Origin: Blautia glucerasea
GTDB taxonomy: Bacteria > Bacillota > Clostridia > Lachnospirales > Lachnospiraceae
NCBI RefSeq assembly: GCF_020537505.1
Contig: NZ_JAJBMO010000009.1
Location: 62,001-126,000 of the forward strand
DNA: 64,000 bases
Reading direction: 5' to 3'
The position numbers were made by a program, and so were the translations under genes. The notes beneath the pieces are model-generated. The model saw only the letters and a program-made list of their open reading frames with translations, was not told where the DNA came from and made no database searches. This document shows, in pieces, positions 1 through 7,644 of this stretch (its first letter is position 1; each line of letters opens with the position of its first letter).

Positions 1-659
1 AAGCTTTAATGCGTTTTACCTCTGAAAAATTCGGAATGATTTCACCGGCGGAGTTTATTCCCATTTTGGAAGAAACAGGTCTTATTATTCCTGCTGGCCG
101 TTGGATGATGAAAGAGGCTATGGGAAAATGCAGTGAGATCAGGAAGATACTTTCAGGATTCAGGATGAGTATTAATATTTCCCAGGTACAGGCCTCCAAG
201 TCTGATGTGATCCAGGATTTCAGTGCAGAAATGAAAAGGGCAGGGCTGCCGCTGGAAGCGGTGATCGTGGAATTGACAGAGAGCGATCTTCTGGAACAAA
301 ATATAAATGAGAAGCATTTTCTCACAGAACTGAAGCGAATGGGAATCAGTCTGGCGCTGGATGACTTTGGAACCGGATACTCGAATTTCCATTATCTTAG
401 CGAGCTGAAACCAGAGATCATTAAGGTTGACCGCTCTTTTACTGCGAAAGCAGTTGCAGATGAACAGGAATATTATCTTCTAAATCAGTTTTGTACCATG
501 ATTCATAATCTGGATATGAAGATTTGCATCGAAGGTGTGGAAAGTGCCCAGGAATGGCTTAAAATCCGAAAGCTGTGCCCGGAATTTACCCAGGGATATT
601 TCTGGGGGAAGCCTTGTGGGTATGAAGAGTTTGTGAGAAAATTTGTACAAGAGAAATAA
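1..659 (+). CDS. EAL-domain cyclic-di-GMP phosphodiesterase, 5' end outside window
   Basis: C-terminal part of an EAL domain, which hydrolyses cyclic di-GMP to pGpG. The frame is open to the left edge: the first codons read (E)-A-L-M-R-F, so the name-giving EAL motif sits on the window boundary. Visible active-site motifs are the Asn of SINIS, the Glu of ELTES, DDFGTGYS, IKVDRSF, EGVES and QGYFWGKP, so the metal-binding and catalytic set looks intact. Whether GGDEF, PAS or membrane domains precede it cannot be seen. A strong hairpin terminator follows the stop codon, so this is the end of a transcript. The family call is firm; the full architecture is unknown. Confidence 0.93.
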   Translation, partial: ALMRFTSEKFGMISPAEFIPILEETGLIIPAGRWMMKEAMGKCSEIRKILSGFRMSINISQVQASKSDVIQDFSAEMKRAGLPLEAVIVELTESDLLEQNINEKHFLTELKRMGISLALDDFGTGYSNFHYLSELKPEIIKVDRSFTAKAVADEQEYYLLNQFCTMIHNLDMKICIEGVESAQEWLKIRKLCPEFTQGYFWGKPCGYEEFVRKFVQEK

Positions 660-663
660 GAGA

Positions 664-713
664 AATTCGGTACAAAGTGTATAAAAATACTTTGTGCCGG
701 ATTCTTTTTTTAT
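664..713 (+). terminator. Rho-independent terminator after the EAL gene
   Basis: A 17-bp stem with GU pairs (664-680 with 687-703, loop ATAAAA) is followed by a run of T residues from 704. It starts four bases after the stop codon. Confidence 0.85.
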
Positions 714-967
714 GTGTGCATATAATAATCTGCTACAGCACATAAAATTAAAAAAATGTAAAATACAAACGTTTTTAAAATATATTTTAAAAAATTGAAA
801 AAATATCAGTGATAGCAGTCAGGAAATGAGTGAGAAAATGGAAAAAATGATAGGGATAATTTGATACTGGATATTGATGGAAATAAATTAGATAGATTTT
901 GCAAATTGACGTTGCGTGGGATTTAACCTATAATGAAATTAGTTTTATGAGTGAAATGGGGGAAACT
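714..967. other. AT-rich intergenic region
   Basis: Very AT-rich sequence between the EAL terminator and the nucleotidyltransferase gene. In-frame TTG and ATG codons at 899 and 947 could extend the next gene, but neither has a better ribosome site than the ATG at 968. No RNA gene or clear promoter is seen. Confidence 0.5.
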
Positions 968-1255
968 ATGCGCGTTGATGAGGTCATGACAGAAATTATA
1001 CAACGGTGCAGATTGTATGGGGCACAGAGGATAATTCTGTTTGGATCCCGGGCAAAGGGAACTGCGACAGAGCGGAGCGATATTGACATTGCAGTGTCTG
1101 GAGTCGCTTCACACGAAATTCTTGATTTGCAGGAGAATTTAGAAGAGATTCCAACATTGTACACAATTGATCTGGTTGATCTTGATACTTGTCAGAATCA
1201 GCTGTTGTTGGAGGATATAAAACAATATGGACGAGAAATTTATAAGAAGATTTGA
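968..1255 (+). CDS. MNT-type minimal nucleotidyltransferase (MntA-like antitoxin)
   Basis: Small nucleotidyltransferase of 95 residues. It has the pol-beta superfamily signature GSRAKG at residues 26-31, followed by the DID metal-binding pair at 38-40; the third acidic residue is probably in IDLVDL near residue 68. The start at 968 is chosen because GGGGGA at 958-963 gives a normal ribosome site, although upstream TTG 899 and ATG 947 are in frame. It overlaps the next gene by 29 bases, which implies translational coupling. In characterised MntA/HepT modules the nucleotidyltransferase AMPylates the HEPN toxin. Here that role is inferred from the family pairing, and an older annotation would be nucleotidyltransferase with a substrate-binding partner. 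Confidence 0.85.
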   Translation: MRVDEVMTEIIQRCRLYGAQRIILFGSRAKGTATERSDIDIAVSGVASHEILDLQENLEEIPTLYTIDLVDLDTCQNQLLLEDIKQYGREIYKKI

Positions 1256-1631
1256 ATCGTTTAGAAATTCACTGGACTCTCTGGCAGAGGCGAAACAGCG
1301 TGATCTGTCAGATTCTTTTGTACTTAGCGGAACCAGTGCGAAATTCAGCATTACATTTGATTTAGCATGGAAAGTTATGAAAGATATTCTGGTACAGTAT
1401 TATGCAATAACTGGATTTGTCACGGGCTCACCAAGAGAAGTTCTTAGAGAGTCATTCCAGGCGAATCTGATTACCGGTGATGAGTGGATGGATATGCTGA
1501 AAGTAAGAAATCAGCTTGCACATGACTATGATGGAGTGATTGTAAAAGAACATTGCGGGACAATTGTTCATGTGTATATTGATAAATTATATGATTTTAG
1601 AAAGAATGTTGAAAAATTGCTGAAAGAATAG
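1227..1631 (+). CDS. HepT-like HEPN protein (HI0074-type nucleotidyltransferase partner)
   Basis: Protein of 134 residues of the HI0074 family, all-helical HEPN fold. The conserved block FDLAWKVMKD at 44-53 and the motif R94-N-Q-L-A-H99-D-Y101 match the R(X4)HXY active site of HEPN ribonuclease toxins. It starts inside the preceding nucleotidyltransferase gene and is the second gene of a two-gene operon, the standard arrangement of MntA/HepT toxin-antitoxin systems. An intact RX4HXY motif supports a potentially active RNase. Toxicity is inferred, since many members of this family remain untested. Confidence 0.82.
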   Translation: MDEKFIRRFESFRNSLDSLAEAKQRDLSDSFVLSGTSAKFSITFDLAWKVMKDILVQYYAITGFVTGSPREVLRESFQANLITGDEWMDMLKVRNQLAHDYDGVIVKEHCGTIVHVYIDKLYDFRKNVEKLLKE

Positions 1632-1682
1632 TACATCGACCGGGGCGTGCTCGGTCGGTTGTGTTTTGGGGAGGTTTGGGCT

Positions 1683-2490
1683 GTGGCAAGGGTTTATTTT
1701 GTGAGGGAAGAGATCAGTGTGGAAGTTCCGGTGGAAACCAGCGTGCTGGAGGCGGAGATTCTGGCGGGGCTTGCGCCGGATGCGCCTTGCGGGGGGGGGG
1801 GGCAGGGAACCTGTGGGAAATGTCTGGTGAAGGTGGATGGAAAGCCTGTGCTGGCGTGTCAGACGAAAGTGGAAAAGGACTGTCAGGTGGAGATTCCTGG
1901 GAAGAAAAAAGAGGTAAAATTTTGAGCGAAGGATTTTCCAGAAAGGTGAATTTCCAGCCAGAATTGCAGGTGAAAACAGTGTGGCTGGAGAAGCCGGAGA
2001 CTGGGGAAAAAAGTCAGAGTGGCAAGTAGCCTATACAGATGAAGAAATCCTTGATTTAAGACCAATTGTTGGCGTCCATGAAGATTCTGTCCATGGAGTG
2101 AAGAGTAGTGTTGAAAAAGGTGATTGTATTTTTACTGCGGCAATCGACCTTGGAACGACTACAATTGTGGGGTATCTTCTGGATGGTAGAACTGGGGAAA
2201 ACTTGGCAGTAGAAAGTAGAATGAATCCCCAGATGCAGTATGGCGGAGACGTAATTCAAAGAGCCAATTATGCGCTGGAACATGGCACAGAAACGCTGAG
2301 CAAGGGCGTGCAGAAGACAATAAATAAAATACTGGAAAGTCTTATTGTAAAAACTCAAAAAGCTCCAAAATAGCAAGTGGAAGGAAAAAAGTGAATGATC
2401 AAACTGTCAATGGCAAGACGAAAAAAGCTGAATGGATGCCAGGAGTGGAAGATATCTATCAGGTAAGTCTTGTTGGAAACACCTATTGTA
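1683..2490 (+). pseudogene. Decayed 2Fe-2S/ASKHA corrinoid-activation protein (RACE, DUF4445 family)
   Basis: Remains of a reductive activator of corrinoid enzymes. A GTG at 1683 behind GGGGAGG begins a plant-type ferredoxin domain with the cluster motif CGGGGQGTCGKC and a later ACQTK. The frame stops at 1925. The linker continues in a second frame to about 2029 (ILSEGFSRKVNFQPE), and the ASKHA ATPase domain continues in a third frame (IDLGTTTIVGYLLDG, then NPQMQYGGDV) to a stop at 2373. A last recognisable piece, EDIYQVSLVGNT, lies at about 2445-2480. At least two frameshifts at A-runs and a large 3' deletion make it non-functional. Intact members are normally 550-650 residues. Sequencing error could explain the frameshifts but not the missing 3' part. 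Confidence 0.8.
1791..1802 (+). repeat. G12 homopolymer inside the ferredoxin cysteine motif
   Basis: Twelve consecutive G residues encode four Gly codons within the 2Fe-2S motif. The family motif has five residues between the first two cysteines of this cluster; here there are seven. Six G residues instead of twelve would restore the normal spacing exactly. Confidence 0.8.
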
Positions 2491-2577
2491 CTTACCTGTA
2501 TTCCGGTTGTAATCGTGTATATGATCGGACAGAAATATATTGTGGGCGGCATGACCTCCGGTGCGGTGAAAGAGTGA
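2491..2577 (+). pseudogene. 3' remnant of a MalG-type sugar ABC permease gene
   Basis: The frame ending at TGA 2575-2577 reads about 28 residues ending IPVVIVYMIGQKYIVGGMTSGAVKE. The tail QKY-(I/F)-x-x-G-(M/L)-T-x-GAVK is the characteristic C-terminus of carbohydrate ABC permeases of the MalG class. Nothing upstream is permease-like; it abuts the corrinoid-activator remnant directly, so a deletion probably joined two unrelated genes near 2480-2495. It has no start and no promoter of its own. Confidence 0.7.
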
Positions 2578-2675
2578 TCTGGGGCGCGCAGCGAGGTAAT
2601 AATTAATAATTGAAATTCCTTCTAAACCGGAGATGGTTCTTTGAATGTTAGGATTTGGAGAGCTGTTTCCGGTAT

Positions 2676-2740
2676 TTTTTTGCCTAAAAGGTGCCTACAT
2701 TTGCCAGAATGCTGAAAAATAAAAAGAAATCTGTTATCTT
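2676..2740 (+). promoter_or_regulatory. Direct-repeat promoter, variant class, upstream of the esterase gene
   Basis: Boxes TTTTTTGCC (2676-2684) and ACATTTGCC (2697-2705) are 21 bp apart. After 29 bp comes an extended -10, TGT TATCTT (2732-2740). The box sequence and the 29-bp gap match the promoter of the SGNH esterase at 8972-9036. It would be a distal promoter for the gene at 2860. Confidence 0.55.
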
Positions 2741-2765
2741 TATCTGTGAAGAATTTTATTGTATG

Positions 2766-2832
2766 CAGTCTGCGGTTTCTGAGCTACAAATTGCGGATTT
2801 TTCAGGAAATGATCCATGAAATGTGGTAAAGT
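2766..2832 (+). promoter_or_regulatory. Direct-repeat promoter (LytTR-type layout) of the membrane esterase gene
   Basis: Boxes CAGTCTGCG (2766-2774) and CAAATTGCG (2787-2795) are exactly 21 bp apart. After 31 bp comes the extended -10 TGG TAAAGT (2824-2832), 28 bases before the start codon. The second box of the GH3 promoter at 10564 is identical to the first box here. No -35 hexamer is apparent, as expected for activator-dependent transcription. Confidence 0.72.
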
Positions 2833-2859
2833 ATCTGGAGAAAATGTAGGAGTGGGAAA

Positions 2860-4161
2860 ATGATGAGGCAGAAAATTGAGATGACAGTAGATGAAAAAAT
2901 GTGGAACCGGATCAGCCAGATTCCCGCAGTTGTTCTGGTGCTGCTTTCCGGAATTGATATTGTCCGGTTTGCAATTTTGGGAGATAAGACAGCATTTATT
3001 ACATTCAGTATGATCGCGGTGGCTTTTATGCTGGTGGTGTATATGGCATGGAAAAGCAGAATGCCATTTTTATATCTGGTGATTGCAGCGGCAGCTTTCA
3101 TTCTGTATTTTAATACCAATTTTTCTACCAGTACATATTATTTTAACTGGTTATTTCTGGCAGAGGCTATTGTAGCCGCGCTGGGAGGAATCCTGGGGAC
3201 AACGGTGATGATATGGAAAAAAATCCCTGTGGGGCGTGTGGCAGTTTTACCGCTTGCGGCAGCAGTTCTGATACTGGCAGGTTTCCTGGGATTTTGGAAA
3301 GTAAGGTATGATGCAGGACATGAAGCGCAGGGACAGGCGCGGGATGAGTTGTGGGCAGTTCCGGCGAAATATGATGCGGAAGAATCAGAACAGGTGGGAA
3401 ATGTGGAAGAGGTAGTGTACGATACCAAGGCATATGCTACTGATGAGCGGGACGTGAAAAAGACAGCTTATGTATATCTGCCTTATGGCTACAGCGAGGA
3501 GAAAGAGTACAATATTCTTTACCTGATGCATGGAACCGGTGATGATGAAAAATACTGGCTGAAAACAAATCCGTATAACAAAACCATGCTGGACAATATG
3601 ATTGCAGATGGAGATATTGAGCCGCTGATTGTGGTGACACCAACCTTTTATGTGGAAGATGACTGCGCAGATGATCTGGATCATCTGACCTATTCTTTTG
3701 CAAAAGAGCTGCGAAATGATCTGATGCCTGAGATTGAATCCGTTTATTCTACATATGCAAAATCGGCAGATGATGAGGGATTCGCAGAGAGTCGGGATCA
3801 CAGAGCCTTTGCCGGTTTGTCAAGAGGGGCGGTAACGATGTATCATTCCGCATTGTGCCAGAGCCTTGATTATTTTTCCTGGTTCGGGGCATTCAGCGGA
3901 AGCAGGACAGACAAGACTGCATTTGAAGATACCATTCAGACGGGCGATTTTGCAGAACTGCCAATTCATTATTTATATGTGGCAAGCGGCAACTTCGACT
4001 TCGCCCTGCCGGGACAGGTGCAGGATTACCAGGCACTGCTGGATATAGAACCCAGATTGCGGTCTGGTGTAAATACCTGTTTTGATGTATTTCCAATGCG
4101 GTATCACTCTATGGGAAACTGGCATCTGGCGCTGTATAATTTTTTACAGAAGATTTTCTAG
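2860..4161 (+). CDS. Membrane-anchored esterase of the PF00756 (feruloyl/acetyl esterase) family
   Basis: 433 residues. Residues 20-147 contain about five hydrophobic segments; residues 170-433 form an alpha/beta-hydrolase domain of the putative-esterase family found in xylan esterases. The nucleophile elbow is GLSRG with Ser321; Asp380 in GNFDF and a His at 416 or 422 (YHSMGNWH) can complete the triad. An oxyanion-type stretch, YLMHGTGD, lies at 221-228. A short loop of hydrophobic segments probably holds the catalytic domain at the outer membrane face. AGGAGTGGG sits just upstream of the start. The gene follows two direct-repeat promoters, and its stop codon lies inside a palindromic repeat. 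It likely removes acyl groups from the glycan attacked by the neighbouring glycosidases; the exact ester is unknown. Confidence 0.85.
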   Translation: MMRQKIEMTVDEKMWNRISQIPAVVLVLLSGIDIVRFAILGDKTAFITFSMIAVAFMLVVYMAWKSRMPFLYLVIAAAAFILYFNTNFSTSTYYFNWLFLAEAIVAALGGILGTTVMIWKKIPVGRVAVLPLAAAVLILAGFLGFWKVRYDAGHEAQGQARDELWAVPAKYDAEESEQVGNVEEVVYDTKAYATDERDVKKTAYVYLPYGYSEEKEYNILYLMHGTGDDEKYWLKTNPYNKTMLDNMIADGDIEPLIVVTPTFYVEDDCADDLDHLTYSFAKELRNDLMPEIESVYSTYAKSADDEGFAESRDHRAFAGLSRGAVTMYHSALCQSLDYFSWFGAFSGSRTDKTAFEDTIQTGDFAELPIHYLYVASGNFDFALPGQVQDYQALLDIEPRLRSGVNTCFDVFPMRYHSMGNWHLALYNFLQKIF

Positions 4162-4244
4162 AGCGTGTTTGAAAAAGGCTTTCTGCAAGATGTGCGTCAC
4201 AATTTGTGGGAGATTGCGGGAATGATTTTTCAAACACGCTCTAG
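4158..4244. repeat. 87-bp palindromic repeat, copy 1 of a dispersed family
   Basis: Two perfect 19-bp inverted arms (4158-4176 and 4226-4244; CTAGAGCGTGTTTGAAAAA on the left) flank a 49-bp centre. The TAG stop codon of the esterase gene is part of the left arm. Related copies lie at 34205-34282 and 50179-50251, with a similar centre in the latter. It may also act as a transcript 3' end. There is no transposase, so it is a REP- or MITE-like element. Confidence 0.8.
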
Positions 4245-4293
4245 TGGGAAGCGCGGTGCTGCGTAATAGGAGAACAGCAATGCGCTTTTTGCA

Positions 4294-4360
4294 CAGTTGG
4301 CGCGTATTTTTTTGCAGGTTGCGTTTGCAATAGCGCAGCCTGCTTGTTATTTGGTAAAAT
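4294..4360 (+). promoter_or_regulatory. Direct-repeat promoter of the GH2 gene
   Basis: Boxes CAGTTGGCG (4294-4302) and CAGGTTGCG (4315-4323) are 21 bp apart; 31 bp later comes the extended -10 TGG TAAAAT (4352-4360). The layout is the same as at 2766, 10543, 30251 and 37725. The second box is also part of a hairpin (4314-4342). Confidence 0.7.
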
Positions 4361-4439
4361 ACGGGTAGAAAATAGCGACTGAGATATAGTTGGGAATTTT
4401 AAATTAAACGAAAATTATAGAAAATTTCAGGAGGAAATC

Positions 4440-6866
4440 ATGAAGCAGTCATTTAACGAAAACTGGGTATGCTACAGAACCGGAGAGAAAGAAAAGGCAT
4501 TTGCAGTGACTCTTCCGCATGATGCCATGCAGCTGGATGAGAGAAGCGAGACAAGTGCCGGCGGTGTGAATACAGGATGGTATGAGGCGCAGGACTACAC
4601 TTACGAGAAAACATTTATCCTTCCAGAGAAAGCGAAAGACGAGAAAGTAATCCTGGAATTTGAGGGTGTTTACCGTAAGGCAACTGTATATCTCAACGGC
4701 GAAAAAGTGGCTTATCATTCTTATGGATATATCGGATTCTATGTGGATGCAACAAAACATGTAAAATTCGGGGAAGAGAATGTGATCCGCGTGGAAGTGA
4801 TCAACCACGATCAGCCAAATAGCCGCTGGTATTCCGGTACCGGAATTTACCGTCCGGTGTGGCTGTATACAGTGCCGAAAAACCATCTGAGATTTGACAG
4901 TGTGAAGATCACTACACTGGATTATAAGGAGCCGAAGATCCGCGTGGAGGCATGGCCGAATGCTGCCGGTGAGGTGAAAATAGAAATCCTGGAAAAATCT
5001 GGAAACAAAGAAGTTTCCAGTGTAAATGAGAGCGAAAAGCAGGCTTCTGATAATATTATTGCCTTGGAAATTCTCCAGGCAGATGGTAAATTTTCCAGAG
5101 AAATTTCCCTCCCAGGAGCAAACCTGTGGAGCCCGGATGCACCAAATCTTTATACCTGCCGTGTAACCTTTGGCGAGGATATTCAGGAAGAAACCTTTGG
5201 AATCCGTGTAGTAAGCTGTACTCCGGAAGAGGGCTTCTGTATCAACGGAAAACGTGTCCTGTTAAAAGGTGGCTGTATCCATCACGATAACGGCCTTCTT
5301 GGTGCCTGTGCCTATGAATTTGCAGAACGCCGTAAAATCCGCATCCTTCTGGACGCTGGCTATAATGCAATCCGTTCTGCACATAACCCATGCTCCAAAG
5401 CACTTCTTCGTGCCTGTGACGAAATGGGAATGCTTGTAATGGACGAATATATTGATGGCTGGTATATTCATAAAACAAAGTATGACTATGCAGATGAGAT
5501 TCTGGATAACTACAGAAAAGACTTAAAAGATATGGTGGATAAGGACTATAATCATCCATCTGTGATTATGTATTCTACAGGAAATGAAGTGTCTGAGACT
5601 GCGCAGAAAAAGGGAATTGCCCTTACAAAATCCCTTACAGACAGACTTCATGAGCTGGATTCTACCCGTCCTGTAAGCTGCGGAATCAATATCTTTTTTA
5701 ACTTCTTAAGCTCTATGGGGTTTGGTGTTTACAGCGATAAAAAAGCAGACGAAGCTGCTGAGAATGCCAAGAAGAAAAAGGCTGTGGGAAGTGAATTTTA
5801 TAACACGGTAGCCGGAATTTTTGGTGCCGGATTTATGAAAACAGGAGCAACTCTTTATCCATGTGATGTGAAAACAAGAGATGCATATGCCAATATGGAC
5901 GTGGCAGGATATAACTATGGAATCAAGCGTTACCGTCATGACCTAAAGAAGTATCCCAAGCGAATTATTCTTGGAAGTGAAACCTTCTGTGCAGATGCTT
6001 ACAGATTTATGCAGGAAGCAAAACGTGATAAGCGTATCATTGGTGATTTCGTCTGGGCTGCTCAGGATTATCTGGGTGAGGTTGGAATCGGCGCATGGGA
6101 ATATAAGGATTATGCACCTCGTTTTGATGGCGGCTGTGGCTGGGTAAGTGCCGGATCAGGCCGGATCGATCTCACAGGAAAGCCTCTTGGCGAGATGGCA
6201 TATACCAGAGTTGCCTTTGAAATGGAGAATCTGGCAATTGCAGTTATGCCGGTTGATCACACAAAGGATGCCCATTCCCCATCTGCATGGAAAATGACAA
6301 ATGCAATAGAAAGCTGGTCCTGGGAAGGCTGTGACGGGAATGCGGCAAAAGTAGAAGTTTACACCCGTGCAGATCATGTGAAGCTGTATATAAACGGTAA
6401 ATGTATAGGCACTAAAAAGCCCAAGAATGACTGTAAGGTATTCTTTGATACAACCTATCAGAATGGAGAAATTAAGGCTGTTGCATATGATGCAAATGAC
6501 AATATAATTGCAGAAAGGACACTGACAACAGCTGGAAAAGAGACGATTCTTGTGGCAGAACCAGAGCTTACCCGCGTGAATGCAGACACCGATCTTTGTT
6601 ATGTGAGAATGCGCTATACAGACGAAAATGGTCAGACAAAACCGCTGGCAAAGGGCAGAATCAGGCTTACTGTAGAAGGTGGTGAGCTTCTGGCATTTGG
6701 AAGCGCCTGCCCATACTATCCGGAAAGCTACCAGAGCAATGAGACAGATACTTATTATGGAGAAGCGCTGGCGATTATCCGTCCACAGGCTGGAGCTGGT
6801 AAAGTAGTTGTGAAAGCTGAATCTGAGCTTGGAAATGCAGAAGCAGAGATAGCAATCATTAGATAA
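4440..6866 (+). CDS. Glycoside hydrolase family 2 enzyme (beta-galactosidase/beta-glucuronidase-like)
   Basis: 808 residues without a signal peptide, so probably cytoplasmic. Domain order is the usual GH2 plan: sugar-binding jelly roll (about 1-150), immunoglobulin-like domain (150-260), TIM barrel (260-600), then C-terminal beta domains of the DUF4982 type. The acid/base is Glu383 in STGNEVSE and the likely nucleophile is Glu514 in ILGSETF. NPCSKALLRACDEMG at 316-330 is the typical GH2 barrel stretch. CAGGAGGAAATC precedes the ATG. The gene stands alone between a direct-repeat promoter and two-component system 1. The family is certain. The substrate is not: beta-galactoside, beta-glucuronide and related sugars are all possible. 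Confidence 0.92.
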   Translation: MKQSFNENWVCYRTGEKEKAFAVTLPHDAMQLDERSETSAGGVNTGWYEAQDYTYEKTFILPEKAKDEKVILEFEGVYRKATVYLNGEKVAYHSYGYIGFYVDATKHVKFGEENVIRVEVINHDQPNSRWYSGTGIYRPVWLYTVPKNHLRFDSVKITTLDYKEPKIRVEAWPNAAGEVKIEILEKSGNKEVSSVNESEKQASDNIIALEILQADGKFSREISLPGANLWSPDAPNLYTCRVTFGEDIQEETFGIRVVSCTPEEGFCINGKRVLLKGGCIHHDNGLLGACAYEFAERRKIRILLDAGYNAIRSAHNPCSKALLRACDEMGMLVMDEYIDGWYIHKTKYDYADEILDNYRKDLKDMVDKDYNHPSVIMYSTGNEVSETAQKKGIALTKSLTDRLHELDSTRPVSCGINIFFNFLSSMGFGVYSDKKADEAAENAKKKKAVGSEFYNTVAGIFGAGFMKTGATLYPCDVKTRDAYANMDVAGYNYGIKRYRHDLKKYPKRIILGSETFCADAYRFMQEAKRDKRIIGDFVWAAQDYLGEVGIGAWEYKDYAPRFDGGCGWVSAGSGRIDLTGKPLGEMAYTRVAFEMENLAIAVMPVDHTKDAHSPSAWKMTNAIESWSWEGCDGNAAKVEVYTRADHVKLYINGKCIGTKKPKNDCKVFFDTTYQNGEIKAVAYDANDNIIAERTLTTAGKETILVAEPELTRVNADTDLCYVRMRYTDENGQTKPLAKGRIRLTVEGGELLAFGSACPYYPESYQSNETDTYYGEALAIIRPQAGAGKVVVKAESELGNAEAEIAIIR

Positions 6867-6947
6867 TTTCTTAAATAAGGGCTGGATAATAGATCTCAAA
6901 ACCTGTATACTTCAATAGAGAGTGATTATTAGGAGGTATTCAGCCCG

Positions 6948-7643
6948 ATGGTTTCTATTGCAGTGGTAGAAGATGATCTGGAATATCAGAAACAGCTTTT
7001 ACAATATATAGAACAATACAAAAAAGAGCATAAAGTACAATGCAAAGTGACCGTTTTTTCAAACGGCTTGAATTTTCTGGAGGATTATAAAGGGGGCGGT
7101 GACCTGATTTTTATGGACATTGCAATGCCTCATATGAATGGATTGGAAGCTGCTGCTGCATTGAGAAAAAGAGATGCAGAAGTATGTCTGATTTTTATTA
7201 CGAGCCTGGCTCAGTATGCCTTGAAGGGCTATGAAGTGAATGCTTTTGACTTCCTTGTAAAGCCTCTTTCTTATGAGCTTTTTTGCATAAAATTTGAAAA
7301 AGCACTGGCGCATCTTGATCGAAATGAAGCCTATTATATTAAAGTTCCCAATGGAGGAAAAAAGGTTTCACCAGGACAGATTGCATATGTAGAAAGTAAC
7401 AAGCATTATCTGGAATTCCATGTTCATGGTGATGTATATCGGATGCGTGGAAGTATGAAAGAGATACAGGATTACTTTCTTGCAGGTCATTTTGGGTTGA
7501 TAAACAGTTCGATTTTGGTGAATCTTTCCATGGTGGATGAATGGAAGGGAAATGAGATTAAGGTTGAGGGACAGACCTTTACTATTTCCCAGAAATACAA
7601 GAAGGAGTTTTTGGACAGACTGACTGTTCAGATGGGAAAATAA
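6948..7643 (+). CDS. LytTR-family response regulator, two-component system 1
   Basis: 231 residues. The N-terminal receiver domain has the acidic pair E8-D9-D10, phosphoacceptor Asp57 in LIFMDIAMP, the Thr/Ser position in FITS, and Lys in LVKPLS. The C-terminal half is a LytTR DNA-binding domain (IAYVESNKHYLEF, then the INSSILVNLSMV region). AGGAGG precedes the start. One base separates its stop from the partner kinase gene. LytTR proteins usually bind two 9-bp direct repeats about 21 bp apart, the arrangement found at eight promoters in this window. Its position between the GH2 and SGNH-esterase genes makes it a candidate activator of them; direct binding is inference. Confidence 0.93.
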   Translation: MVSIAVVEDDLEYQKQLLQYIEQYKKEHKVQCKVTVFSNGLNFLEDYKGGGDLIFMDIAMPHMNGLEAAAALRKRDAEVCLIFITSLAQYALKGYEVNAFDFLVKPLSYELFCIKFEKALAHLDRNEAYYIKVPNGGKKVSPGQIAYVESNKHYLEFHVHGDVYRMRGSMKEIQDYFLAGHFGLINSSILVNLSMVDEWKGNEIKVEGQTFTISQKYKKEFLDRLTVQMGK

Positions 7644-7644
7644 T

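Noticed and set aside
4300..4345. CRISPR-like or IS-end reading of the repeated GCG-rich sequence upstream of GH2
   Set aside because: There is no regular repeat-spacer unit and no target duplication; it is explained by the two promoter boxes and a small hairpin.
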